Assembly: GCA_964436165.1 (NCBI GenBank)
Contig: CAYTBY010000001.1
Span: 1 to 64,000, forward strand
Source of the DNA: 2-01-FULL-39-28 sp964436165
GTDB taxonomy: Bacteria; Patescibacteriota; Minisyncoccia; 2-02-FULL-40-12; GWA2-44-9
DNA length: 64,000 bases
Direction: 5' to 3'
Position numbers and translations under genes: made by a program. How positions within the stretch are numbered: the first letter of the stretch is position 1; each line of letters starts with the position of its first letter. The notes beneath the pieces were generated by a model that had not been told where the DNA came from, did no database searches, and saw nothing but the letters and a program-made list of their open reading frames with translations. Shown piece by piece: positions 23,286 through 31,809 of this stretch.

Positions 23286-25356
23286 AAAAATGTCCGGCGA
23301 TTTGAACAACGGCCTTACTGCCGTAAAGATAGGCACTTCTTTTACTGCCATACCAGACAACAAATCGGCACCAATCTTCCCAAGAATTCCATTGATCGGT
23401 ATTGTAATCGATTGTAATCACCGATCCCCGTTTTTCCAACTGGATTGGTTCAGATCTAACCGCTGCTTTATAAAATTCCCAAATATTATATGTTAGCGGC
23501 ACTTCACGGTTACCGGTACGGAAAGGAAGTTTGAGCATATGTTCATTAAGTTCCACGGCTTCTCTTATCGCATCCCGATATTCACTCTTACCGTATCTGT
23601 CTAATAAAGATTCCAAGGCGCGATATGCTTCTTGGTAGAATGCAGAAAGATTCCCGTTAGTCGCGAGGTCTATTAGCATATATTCATCGGAGGGCCACCA
23701 CATGTCAAGCCATTGGCTTGAATGGCAGAACTCTTCACCGCCCAGCTGAATTGACTGCGCTTTCTCAATAAAGAACTGGTGAATTTTGTTAAGAATAGGG
23801 AAGTCAGCAGGTTGGCCAAACTGTCCTTCGGAAAAAAGCTCAATGAGTTTACTGTAACTTGCGCCGGTAAGCTCATGGGTTAGGACCATCGGAATTTGAA
23901 ATACTTTGTCAAAATGTAAAAATGCTGCGGTCCAGCTGAATGCGCGGACACGGACCCAATCTTCGCGCGGCATGGATTTAGTGGTAATAACCATTTCTTG
24001 GTATTCAGGAACATCGTTTTCAATCTCTTTCCGGTTACCATGAATGTTAATTGTGCGTGCTTCAACCGTCTCCATGCCGAACTTTTCCCGATAGCTGGGA
24101 TCAGCCATTTCAGCATTGGGTAAAATGGTTAAAATATAGAATAAAATTCTATCATGTAATCCGTTTCTGATGAGTTGATCTACGCCGTTGGTAAATGAGT
24201 CGTATGTTTCTCCCGGTAATCCGAGGACGATATCGGTAAAAGATGACACGCCATCGAGTTTCATTCTCTGCTGAATTTCCTGATATGAGTCAAGACTGAT
24301 GTTGTCCCGCTTGATATCTCTAAGAGTTCCAGGATCCATTGATTGCATTGAGAGCGAGGCTCCGGCAGCAAGTCCGGCTTCAGCAAAAATTTTCTGTACT
24401 TCATAAGAACGATCGGTTGCATTTTTCGTGTTTGAAACGGTAATTGAAGTCGGATAGCCGGTTCGTTTTCGAGTTTCAGCGCAGTATCTGGCTATATCAA
24501 TATCTCGGGGAAGAATTCCTAAGTTTGCGTCAGCTAAGAAAATAAATTCAACTTTGTGATCTGCGAACCAATCCATTTCTCTATATACTCGTTCCATCTC
24601 CCATTTATAAACCTTGGATGCTATCGCGGAACCCCAATCGCAAAATGTGCATGAAAATGGACAACCGCGATTTGTTTCCCAAACAGTAATCCATTTGATG
24701 TCGGGATTAGCCTTGATTATAGGTTCAAAAGTGCCCTCAAGGTATGGTGAAGGTAGTTCGTCAAGCTCTTTAAGACGGGCGATTCTTTCGGTCTGAACAA
24801 TGTATCTATCCTTATCTAAATAACTGATTGACGGAATCTTTCCCCAGTCCCCATATATATTTTCCAGGAGCAGTGAAAAAGGTCTTTCGCCCTCACCATG
24901 GCAAGCGATATCAATATAAGAGTTATCTCGTAAGTAGGCCTCTGTTCTTGCTAATGCGGGATCGCTTGAGTTTGGTTGATTTTTTTTCAAACTGCTAATC
25001 GTAATCGGAAGCTGTTTATTTTGTATGTGTGATTTATATTTATCCGGCACATGGGGCCCGCCTACCACAATAACAATGTTCGGCTTTCTTGCCTTTAGCT
25101 CTTTGGCTATTGCAAGAGATAACTGATTATTCCAGACATAAAGACTGAAGCATGCGATATTGGAAGATATTAATTTTTTGACAGCTGAATCTACCGATTC
25201 TCGCGTAAAAATCGGAGAAAGGAATTGAAACCTGTCAATATTGGGAAGATTTTTACGCGCGTATGCTTCCAGAAGCCCAACGGAATACGGCAAATAGCTT
25301 GCTCCGGAAAAACCGGCGTTTATTTGGCATAAACCGACGGTAATTTTTTGATTCAT
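23284..25356 (-). CDS. Cobalamin-type radical SAM protein (copy 2)
   Basis: A 690-residue paralog of the 14585-16732 product with the same domain order: an N-terminal Rossmann-like B12-type domain (IVVGGPHVP at 96-104), a radical SAM core with C232, C236 and C239 in NRGCPFSCTFCDWG, and a long C-terminal region ending in near-identical SAYLYG...IAGH. Both copies also share FxGxxYxPxxxGLxxAYA at the N-terminus. Two full-length copies in one locus suggest two similar radical steps, or the same step on two sugars. Independent transcription unit. Confidence 0.8.
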   Translation of the reverse strand: MNQKITVGLCQINAGFSGASYLPYSVGLLEAYARKNLPNIDRFQFLSPIFTRESVDSAVKKLISSNIACFSLYVWNNQLSLAIAKELKARKPNIVIVVGGPHVPDKYKSHIQNKQLPITISSLKKNQPNSSDPALARTEAYLRDNSYIDIACHGEGERPFSLLLENIYGDWGKIPSISYLDKDRYIVQTERIARLKELDELPSPYLEGTFEPIIKANPDIKWITVWETNRGCPFSCTFCDWGSAIASKVYKWEMERVYREMDWFADHKVEFIFLADANLGILPRDIDIARYCAETRKRTGYPTSITVSNTKNATDRSYEVQKIFAEAGLAAGASLSMQSMDPGTLRDIKRDNISLDSYQEIQQRMKLDGVSSFTDIVLGLPGETYDSFTNGVDQLIRNGLHDRILFYILTILPNAEMADPSYREKFGMETVEARTINIHGNRKEIENDVPEYQEMVITTKSMPREDWVRVRAFSWTAAFLHFDKVFQIPMVLTHELTGASYSKLIELFSEGQFGQPADFPILNKIHQFFIEKAQSIQLGGEEFCHSSQWLDMWWPSDEYMLIDLATNGNLSAFYQEAYRALESLLDRYGKSEYRDAIREAVELNEHMLKLPFRTGNREVPLTYNIWEFYKAAVRSEPIQLEKRGSVITIDYNTDQWNSWEDWCRFVVWYGSKRSAYLYGSKAVVQIAGHF

Positions 25357-25440
25357 TAATTTTTGCCCATCCTTTAAATTTTAAAGAGCAATTTGTAGTA
25401 CTTATAACACATATCATATAACTCGTCTATAAAGGGCATA

Positions 25441-25463
25441 AAAAAGAGCCTCCTCGGCTCTTA
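25441..25463 (-). terminator. Intrinsic terminator after the 25461 SDR
   Basis: Minus-strand AAGAGCC-GAGGA-GGCTCTT followed by TTTT. Confidence 0.75.
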
Positions 25464-26411
25464 AGTGTTTGTATACTTATTGTTTCTGATAACCTGATAT
25501 CCCTTGATTAGTTCTACAATCCCATCCCGTAACGATATTTGGGGCTTAAATCCGGTACTTTCTATCTTTTCGTTGCTTACAATGTAATTACGTTTATCCG
25601 GGTCTTCTCCGATGGACGCTTCGTGAAAATAAAAAGAGGGAATTTGTTTTTGTATTTCCTGGCATAGTTCAAGCTTGCTAAGATTGGCATTGCTTAAGCC
25701 GACATTGTATACTTGATTTTTCATTTGATCGAAGTTCTTGATGCAATGCAGGAACGCCCTGGCTACATCTCGGACATGGATATAGTTTCTTTTGAAATGA
25801 GCCTCAAAGAGAACTAAGTAGCGGTCATTTAATGCACGATATACAAAATCATTGACAAGAAGGTCAAGCCGCATTCGAGGGCTTATTCCGAATACCGTGG
25901 CTAGGCGCAGTACGATTGAATTACCCCTCTCTAATACTAATTTTTCTGCTTCAACTTTTTGGCGGCCGTAAAGAGAGATCGGGTTAAGAGGAGCCTCCTC
26001 TGTGCAGTAAATACTGTCTTGACCTATGCCATAACCACTGTTGGTATTCGGGAAGATTACTTTTGGCGTCGAATCTTCAACCCATTTTTGGCATACTTCC
26101 ACTACGCCGCCGATATTGACCGTGGTAGAAGTTACGGGATCTTTATCGCAAGCGGATGCTCCGACAATAGCGGCAAGAGGAAAAACATACTCGGGTTTAT
26201 AATCTTTAAAAATTTTATCTATTAATTTCTCATCCCTTGTGTCGCCTCGGATTAGATTGAACCTATCAGGATAAGAGAAACATTCCAGAAGAGTGGTCTG
26301 ACCATACATGAAATTATCTAATACGATTACCTCGTGGCCTTCATTAAGAAGTGTCGGTACTAAAACAGAACCGATATATCCGGCACCGCCGGTGACTAGG
26401 ATTTTAGACAT
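25461..26411 (-). CDS. NAD-dependent epimerase/dehydratase (extended SDR)
   Basis: A 316-residue extended SDR with TGGAGYIGSVLV (7-18), PNTNSGYG and YGRQK carrying the Tyr-x-x-x-Lys pair. It lies one base downstream of the ColD-like dehydratase, with start and stop overlapping, so it probably acts next in the pathway. By analogy with ColC it may epimerise and/or reduce the 3,6-dideoxy-4-keto sugar. Generic sugar epimerase is the safe call. Confidence 0.82.
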   Translation of the reverse strand: MSKILVTGGAGYIGSVLVPTLLNEGHEVIVLDNFMYGQTTLLECFSYPDRFNLIRGDTRDEKLIDKIFKDYKPEYVFPLAAIVGASACDKDPVTSTTVNIGGVVEVCQKWVEDSTPKVIFPNTNSGYGIGQDSIYCTEEAPLNPISLYGRQKVEAEKLVLERGNSIVLRLATVFGISPRMRLDLLVNDFVYRALNDRYLVLFEAHFKRNYIHVRDVARAFLHCIKNFDQMKNQVYNVGLSNANLSKLELCQEIQKQIPSFYFHEASIGEDPDKRNYIVSNEKIESTGFKPQISLRDGIVELIKGYQVIRNNKYTNT

Positions 26412-27595
26412 CAGCTACCTCTACAGATTCTCAAAACTACATTCGAAATTAATTCGATATCTTTAGGTTCAAGGGACGGATTGTTGGGAAGGAATAGACC
26501 GCAATCATAAATTCTTGTAGCCATAGGGGCTTGGAATTTGCCGTAATTATCATACCAGAAGGGATGAAGACCAAGGTTGCCGGCGGAGTAAAGTCTTGTT
26601 TCTATCCCATTTTCTTTCAGACTGGTGGCTATTTTGTCTCTTTCGGTTGAATCTTTAGCTAAGATGGCAAAATGGATACTGGAGACCACTGAATCTTTAT
26701 CGTAATTTTGGGTGTAAACATAATCGCCTAGTAAGCCTCGATACAGTTCATGATTTTCTCTTCTTCGCTTGATTGTCCATTCCAATTTATCCAATTGTCC
26801 CAATCCAATGAATGCTTGTATGTCGGTAGGCCGGACATTAAATCCGGGATAAAAGAAAGCAAAGGGACGATGGGCGGTGTCAATATTGTATTTACCAAAG
26901 ATTCTGTTGTATGTTTCAGGATCCAGATGTTGGCCCCAGCCATGACTTCTGATCATTACCAGAATATTGTAAAACTCTTGGTCGTCAGTAAAAACAAGTC
27001 CTCCTTCAACGGTTGGCGATTGGTGGCCATAGTAAGTTGAAAAACTGGACATATCTCCGAATGTCCCGACTTTTCGGTTTTTGTAGCTTGATCCCACAGA
27101 AGCACAGGCATCCTCCAGTAAAAGGAATCTGTATTTTTCTTTCAAAGCTAGAATCTCATCCATTTTATGAGGCACACCGAGAACTTGAACAAGCATTACT
27201 GTGGCGGGATGGTGTCTTTTGAGAAGTTCTTCCAAATGGCTTAAATCTAATCCGAATGTGTCTGGGTCGGCTTCGCACATGATAGGTTCAAAACCAAATT
27301 GAATCGCTGGAGAAATTGTTGTTACCCAACCCACGCTAGGAACAATAACTTTCTTATTCATTAACTTACTGGAACAAAGAAGCGTATAATACATCAGTTG
27401 GTTGGCTGAAGATCCAGAGTTAACAAAGACGGCATGGTTGCTTCCCAACCATTCAGCCCATTTTTTCTCATATTGCTTGGTCATTTCATCCATTGTTAAT
27501 CTCGGATTAGTTCTTAGCCAAGCAATTAGCTTTTCAATATCTTCCCGGTCAATGGTGTCGCCGGCTAAAGGATGTTTAGGAGTCGCGCTGTCCAT
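26411..27595 (-). CDS. ColD/RfbH-like PLP-dependent sugar 3-dehydratase
   Basis: A 394-residue StrS-fold protein. The Schiff-base lysine position (K200 in the neighbouring PseC) is His191 here, in YYGHQSPTVEGG. That exchange is the hallmark of ColD and RfbH, which remove the C3 hydroxyl from a 4-keto-6-deoxy sugar instead of aminating it. There is no extra Cys cluster, so it is ColD-like (GDP-sugar) rather than the iron-sulfur RfbH type. The length matches ColD. It heads an operon with an SDR. It predicts a 3,6-dideoxyhexose such as colitose or a derivative. Confidence 0.8.
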   Translation of the reverse strand: MDSATPKHPLAGDTIDREDIEKLIAWLRTNPRLTMDEMTKQYEKKWAEWLGSNHAVFVNSGSSANQLMYYTLLCSSKLMNKKVIVPSVGWVTTISPAIQFGFEPIMCEADPDTFGLDLSHLEELLKRHHPATVMLVQVLGVPHKMDEILALKEKYRFLLLEDACASVGSSYKNRKVGTFGDMSSFSTYYGHQSPTVEGGLVFTDDQEFYNILVMIRSHGWGQHLDPETYNRIFGKYNIDTAHRPFAFFYPGFNVRPTDIQAFIGLGQLDKLEWTIKRRRENHELYRGLLGDYVYTQNYDKDSVVSSIHFAILAKDSTERDKIATSLKENGIETRLYSAGNLGLHPFWYDNYGKFQAPMATRIYDCGLFLPNNPSLEPKDIELISNVVLRICRGS

Positions 27596-27610
27596 AAAAC
27601 CACCTCTTGA

Positions 27611-27624
27611 TTTTCAAAGTTCTT
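27611..27624 (-). promoter_or_regulatory. 5'-leader motif AAGAACTTTRAAAA, copy 3
   Basis: The minus strand reads AAGAACTTTGAAAA seven bases after the -10 box, 16 bases before the ATG of the ColD-like gene. Confidence 0.55.
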
Positions 27625-27631
27625 TCCCTGT

Positions 27632-27660
27632 GTTATATGAAACTTTTACGAATTCGTCAA
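27632..27660 (-). promoter_or_regulatory. Predicted promoter for the ColD-like operon
   Basis: TTGACG (27655-27660), 17-base spacer, TATAAC (27632-27637), minus strand. Confidence 0.7.
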
Positions 27661-27667
27661 ATAAAAT

Positions 27668-27693
27668 CCCTCACCTTTCCGAAAGGTGAGGGG
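27668..27693. terminator. Intrinsic terminator of the carbamoyltransferase gene, displaced by a MITE
   Basis: CCCTCACCTTT-CCG-AAAGGTGAGGG, an 11-bp stem, followed on the minus strand by ATTTTATTT. The 211-bp element lies between this terminator and the stop codon at 27924. Confidence 0.75.
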
Positions 27694-27705
27694 TAAAAAC
27701 TATCA

Positions 27706-27916
27706 TAGGACTTACGCGTTTGCCCAAGATTGAGGCAAAATGCTTAAGTTTTTATGAGACGTACTAGGAGTACGACGAGGAAAAACTTAAGTATTTTAAC
27801 GACCGCGTGCCGCCTTAGCTTTAGCGGTGGCGCAAAAGATTGGGCAAACCTTTATGGCTTGAGCCACGTAAAGCCCTACTGATTTCGGGCTTCGTGGCTC
27901 AAGCGCGTAAGTCCTA
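27706..27916. mobile_element. TAGGACTTACGCG folded MITE-like element, long copy
   Basis: 211 bp with 13-bp perfect inverted ends and a 5-bp target duplication, TATCA at 27701-27705 and 27917-27921. The interior folds into stems: TTTGCCCAA/TTGGGCAAA, CTTAAGTTTTT/AAAAACTTAAG with an inner TACTAGGAGTA hairpin, and GGCTTGAGCCACG/CGTGGCTCAAGC. It carries about 30 bp (GCCGCC..AGCGGTGGC) absent from the copy at 56227. It encodes no protein. Confidence 0.85.
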
Positions 27917-27923
27917 TATCAGA

Positions 27924-29618
27924 TTAGGCAGTTTTAGCGACTAGGTATCTGGCATTTAATACCAGGTAATCTATATCCGTACCCAAGAAACAGTCGATTG
28001 CTTCTTGGGGTGTATTTATGATTGGTTGGCCCATGACATTGAACGAGGTATTTAATATAACTCCAATTCCGGTTAGATGCTTGAATGCTTTCAGCAGTTT
28101 ATAAAGGTTGGGATTTTGTTCTTCCTTTAGGGTCTGAACTCTTGCGGTCCCATCAATGTGGGTGATGGCCGGAACGATACTTCTCTTTTCTTTCCTAACC
28201 CCGTAAGTTAAAAGCATATATGGCGATTGGTGGGTATTATCAAAATATTCTCCGCAATCTTCCTCCAAAACTATTGGCGCAAAAGGCCTGAAGCCTTCCC
28301 GATGCTTAACTCTTGAATTAAGAATATCTTTTATTTCTGCTGGAAATGGCGCAGTAAGAATCGAACGATTTCCGAGGGCTCGAGGGCCGAACTCAAATCT
28401 TCCGTTAAACCAGGCAATGATTTTTTGATCAGCCAGTAATTTAGCTACCAAAAGGAATAAGTCCTTAGGGTCGGTATACTTTACTGAATTATTGATCAGA
28501 ACACTTTTGATTTGTTCGTCCGTGTATTCGTTGCCCAAATAGGCGTTTTCCATCGTGTTGCGTTTGGCTTCGGGATTCGCTTGGTAATGGTAGTTGAGCG
28601 CGGCTCCGATGCCAAGGCCGGCATCATTAGCGGCAGGTTGAATAAAGATATTTTTAAAAGGCGTTTCGGTTAGTATTTTGCCATTGGCGACGCAGTTTAA
28701 TGCTACCCCGCCAGCAAGGCAGAGATTTGATTCTCCAGTTTCAAGGTGTAAATTATTAGCGGCATGCACTAAAGCTTTTTCAGTTATATATTGCGCTCCG
28801 GCGGCGATATCTTTATGTTGCTGGGTAATTTTTTCTTGTGGCTCTCTAGCCGGACCACAAATCTCGGCAAATTTTGACGACATGGTTGAACCTTGTATGA
28901 ACGGATAATCAAAATAGCTCAAGTCCATTTCAAATTTGCCGTTAGGTTTTAGTTGGATAATATCATCAAAAACTTCTCTGTATTTTTCAATGTTTCCATA
29001 GGGCGCAAGACCCATGATTTTTCCTTCATCGCAATGTTTCTTGAAACCTAGCCAACCAGTAATGCAAGTATAGAGAACTCCCAAAGAGCTTGGCCATTCA
29101 ACATTATTTTCTTCGTAAGTGTATATATGGTTATCTTGTCCTCGTCCAATCATCAAACTTTCAATTTCGCCAACACCGTCAACGGACAGTAGCGCACTGT
29201 GAGAAAATCCCGAGAGATAATAGGCGCTTGCCATGTGGGCAATGTGATGTCGACAAAAAGCAACTTCTTTTTTGAAGTTTAATTGTTCGCGTATTTCTTT
29301 TTCAATGTCCATGACCCTGTTGATCCATTTAAATTCAGATTCCATCCGAGGCCTTACTTGAGGATAATGGTTGAGCCAATGTCTAATAAATCTAAGACGT
29401 ACGTGGGCGACCGGATCGGTCGGCACGCAGAAAACATCAACGTCTTCCATACTGATTTTTGCAAAGTCCAGGCAGGCCCTAATTGCATTATGAGGAAATT
29501 TTGGAGTGTGTTTTTCTCTGTTGAATCTCTCTTCTTCGGCGGCGTAAAGTAGCCGGCCATCCTTAACAATGGCCGCCGCGGCATCGTGGGAGAATGTCAT
29601 CGCCCCAATAATTATCAT
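27924..29618 (-). CDS. NodU/TobZ-type O-carbamoyltransferase
   Basis: A 564-residue protein of normal length for NodU/CmcH/TobZ carbamoyltransferases. The N-terminal domain begins IIGAMTFSHDAAAAIVKDG, with the paired His of CRHHIAHMASAYYLSGF. The C-terminal YrdC-like domain region shows GGVALNCVANG and FGPRALGNRSIL. It transfers carbamoyl phosphate, through carbamoyl-AMP, to a hydroxyl of a sugar. It stands alone with its own promoter (TTGACT/TATATA) and terminator, so it is expected to decorate the glycan or a nucleotide sugar. Confidence 0.9.
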   Translation of the reverse strand: MIIIGAMTFSHDAAAAIVKDGRLLYAAEEERFNREKHTPKFPHNAIRACLDFAKISMEDVDVFCVPTDPVAHVRLRFIRHWLNHYPQVRPRMESEFKWINRVMDIEKEIREQLNFKKEVAFCRHHIAHMASAYYLSGFSHSALLSVDGVGEIESLMIGRGQDNHIYTYEENNVEWPSSLGVLYTCITGWLGFKKHCDEGKIMGLAPYGNIEKYREVFDDIIQLKPNGKFEMDLSYFDYPFIQGSTMSSKFAEICGPAREPQEKITQQHKDIAAGAQYITEKALVHAANNLHLETGESNLCLAGGVALNCVANGKILTETPFKNIFIQPAANDAGLGIGAALNYHYQANPEAKRNTMENAYLGNEYTDEQIKSVLINNSVKYTDPKDLFLLVAKLLADQKIIAWFNGRFEFGPRALGNRSILTAPFPAEIKDILNSRVKHREGFRPFAPIVLEEDCGEYFDNTHQSPYMLLTYGVRKEKRSIVPAITHIDGTARVQTLKEEQNPNLYKLLKAFKHLTGIGVILNTSFNVMGQPIINTPQEAIDCFLGTDIDYLVLNARYLVAKTA

Positions 29619-29647
29619 CTCGCCATCCTTTTTAAGAAGCTGGGCAT

Positions 29648-29676
29648 TATATACATGATTTTTAATAGTTAGTCAA
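29648..29676 (-). promoter_or_regulatory. Predicted promoter for the carbamoyltransferase
   Basis: TTGACT (29671-29676), 17-base spacer, TATATA (29648-29653), minus strand; AAAAAGGATGG ribosome site before the ATG. Confidence 0.65.
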
Positions 29677-29688
29677 TAAGCGTAATAA

Positions 29689-29711
29689 AAAAGACCGTCT
29701 TAGAACGGTCC
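29689..29711 (-). terminator. Intrinsic terminator after the E1-beta gene
   Basis: Minus-strand GACCGT-TCTAAG-ACGGTC followed by TTTTTT, overlapping the E1-beta stop codon. Confidence 0.75.
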
Positions 29712-30746
29712 TTTAAATTTATTTTCCCAAGTATGGAATTTTTCTTGGTTTAAATCTGTTTTGGTTAATCCTAACTTTTTTTCTACTGCGCGTACAATAT
29801 CAACAGCGTTGGGATAGAATAAATTTTCCAGCGGTCTGGTGGTTGGACATGGAGTGGGAGCAAAACCGATTCTGGTTACAGGAGATTTGAGTTTTCCAAA
29901 ACACTTTTCAGAAATGCGGGCCGCTACTTCAGCGCTGAATCCGCAGTTAAGCCAGTCATAATCAGCCACAACGCAATGACCAGTTTTGTTAACTGATTTA
30001 ATCATCACCTCATCATCCAGGGGACTGACTGTCCGCGGATCAATTATCTCTAAGCCTATCCCTCTTTTGGCAAGAACTTGAGCGGCATCGTGGGCCTCCA
30101 CGTTCATCCAGGAGGTAGCGACGACAGTAATATCAGAACCTTGTCGTATAACGCGGCTCTGGCCAATTGGCACAGTGTATGGCTCTTCAGGTACATTGCC
30201 CTCTATCCAGTAAAGCCAGCGATGTTCCAGACAAATTACCGGGTTGTTATCTCTTATCGCCGAGATCATTAACCCCTTCATATCGTATGGCGTGGTAGGC
30301 ATAATTACTTTTAGTCCTGGAATATGGGCGAAAATTGATTGTAAACTTTTGCTGTGTTGAAATCCTTGTCCCCAGCCTCGGCCAATGACGGCTCTTATTA
30401 CGATTGGAACGGATAAATTTCCGTTACTGCCATATCTTAGGGAGGAAGCAATATTTATCAATTGATTCATGGCCAGCAATAAAAACTCTACTCTTATGTG
30501 GACATTGATTGGCCTTAACCCGCTAAGGGCGGCTCCGATCCCAAATCCCAGCAGAGCTTCTTCAGAAAGAGGAGTACTAAAACATCTTTTTGGTCCGAAT
30601 TTTTCTAATCCGTTTGTTGAGCCAAAAATTGCCTTGTGGTCGGCTACATCTAAACCATAGACGAACACTCTTTCATCCGCGGCCATTTCCTGGCTTATCG
30701 CCTCATTAATCGCTTGCTGATAAGTGATTATTCGCTGGTTACTCAT
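29700..30746 (-). CDS. 2-oxoacid dehydrogenase E1-type TPP enzyme, beta subunit
   Basis: A 348-residue pyruvate/transketolase-family beta chain (PdhB/AcoB-like): an opening TYQQAINEAISQEM, EEALLGFGIGAALSGLRPI with the TPP-activating Glu, and a C-terminal domain containing VVADYDWLNCGFSAEVAARI. It overlaps the alpha subunit gene by eight bases. No E2 or E3 gene is near, so a complete dehydrogenase complex is unlikely. A two-carbon transfer to a keto sugar, as in branched-chain sugar biosynthesis, is a possible role, or supply of an acyl intermediate. Confidence 0.85.
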   Translation of the reverse strand: MSNQRIITYQQAINEAISQEMAADERVFVYGLDVADHKAIFGSTNGLEKFGPKRCFSTPLSEEALLGFGIGAALSGLRPINVHIRVEFLLLAMNQLINIASSLRYGSNGNLSVPIVIRAVIGRGWGQGFQHSKSLQSIFAHIPGLKVIMPTTPYDMKGLMISAIRDNNPVICLEHRWLYWIEGNVPEEPYTVPIGQSRVIRQGSDITVVATSWMNVEAHDAAQVLAKRGIGLEIIDPRTVSPLDDEVMIKSVNKTGHCVVADYDWLNCGFSAEVAARISEKCFGKLKSPVTRIGFAPTPCPTTRPLENLFYPNAVDIVRAVEKKLGLTKTDLNQEKFHTWENKFKGPF

Positions 30747-31701
30747 CGTAAACTCCGTGATAGAGATCTTTCGGTTCTGGAAATGGCGCGTTTTGGGCTA
30801 GAATGATAGCTTGATCTATCTGCCGGATTACGGTTTCTTCAATTTTTATTACCTCGTTTTCTAGTCCAGCTTTTATCAATTTCGCTCTTTGCATGTCAAC
30901 CGGATCTTTTTCTCGCCATTTTAAAAATTCTTCTTTAGGCCGATAGCCAGCCTCAAAGTCTTCATTTGTCCCCACATGTTCAAGATAGCGATAATATTTT
31001 AAAGACATAAGAATTGGACCAGATTCAAGGTGTTCCAGGGCAGTTTTAGTTAAATTAAATATTTCCTCTACTTCGGTGCCAGGGTATTTAACACAATGAC
31101 ATCCAAACTGTTTTACAATAACAGCAAGGTTGGCATAACTGTGTCGCGATGCGGTGTGAGCATGAATAGCAAGGCCGTTGTCTTCATACACAAACAAAAC
31201 AGGCAGTTTCCAAAGGCAAGCCAGATTGATGCTTTCCCAAAAAACACCTTCATCTACTGCGCCGTCGCCGAAAAAGACAACGGCAATTTTATTATTATCA
31301 AGATAATGGTTAGCAAAGGCATTACCGAGTGCCGGAGCGATATTAGTTCCAACTACGGCCGAGCTGAACATTACCCCCTTCTCCGGATTGGCTAAATGCA
31401 TTGATCCCGCTTTTCCGCCCGCTGGCCCGCTGGCCTTACCATAAAGTTCAGCAAAAAAGCCATTTATATCTTCGGTCGCGGCAAGATAAACAGCATGACT
31501 GCGGTAAGTGCTGAAAATTTGATGCCTTCCTTCAAGGGCCGTGCAAACTCCGGCGGCGATAGCTTCTTCGCCCATCGACATGTGCATTGGAGTTTTCATT
31601 TCATCGTGGCTGTATTCTTGGATTATTTTTTTTTCCGCCTGGCGTATTAGATACATCTTACGGTAGAGATCTAGCGAGAGATTAGCCGGTTTTATGTTCA
31701 A
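30739..31701 (-). CDS. 2-oxoacid dehydrogenase E1-type TPP enzyme, alpha subunit
   Basis: Start placed at the TTG 31699-31701, which has AGGAG six bases upstream; an in-frame TTG at 31722 lacks a site. 320 residues. GDGAVDEGVFWESINLAC...YEDN is the TPP/Mg motif of E1-alpha chains, and GKAGSMHLANPEKG matches the family's substrate-channel segment. It is smaller than mitochondrial PdhA but normal for acetoin-type E1-alpha. The subunit pair forms an alpha2beta2 enzyme. The sugar-locus context and lack of E2/E3 are unusual. Confidence 0.83.
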   Translation of the reverse strand: MNIKPANLSLDLYRKMYLIRQAEKKIIQEYSHDEMKTPMHMSMGEEAIAAGVCTALEGRHQIFSTYRSHAVYLAATEDINGFFAELYGKASGPAGGKAGSMHLANPEKGVMFSSAVVGTNIAPALGNAFANHYLDNNKIAVVFFGDGAVDEGVFWESINLACLWKLPVLFVYEDNGLAIHAHTASRHSYANLAVIVKQFGCHCVKYPGTEVEEIFNLTKTALEHLESGPILMSLKYYRYLEHVGTNEDFEAGYRPKEEFLKWREKDPVDMQRAKLIKAGLENEVIKIEETVIRQIDQAIILAQNAPFPEPKDLYHGVYDE

Positions 31702-31735
31702 AGTAGCTCCTGTTATTGTCAAAATACTTTGACCA

Positions 31736-31764
31736 AATGTACAACATTAAAATCCAATCGTCAA
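31736..31764 (-). promoter_or_regulatory. Predicted promoter for the E1-alpha/beta operon
   Basis: TTGACG (31759-31764), 17-base spacer, TACATT (31736-31741), minus strand. Confidence 0.6.
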
Positions 31765-31776
31765 CCCTTCGTAAAA

Positions 31777-31803
31777 ATAAAAAACCGATGTGTTTAACAT
31801 CGG
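31777..31803 (-). terminator. Intrinsic terminator after the Nudix gene at 31810
   Basis: Minus-strand CCGATGT-TAAAC-ACATCGG followed by TTTTTT. Confidence 0.8.
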
Positions 31804-31809
31804 CAAATT

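Noticed and set aside
26411..27595. Sugar aminotransferase
   Set aside because: The Schiff-base lysine is replaced by His191, the mark of ColD/RfbH dehydratases.
27706..27916. Tandem transcription terminators
   Set aside because: The stems are separated, lack T runs, and the unit recurs with identical ends and target duplications.
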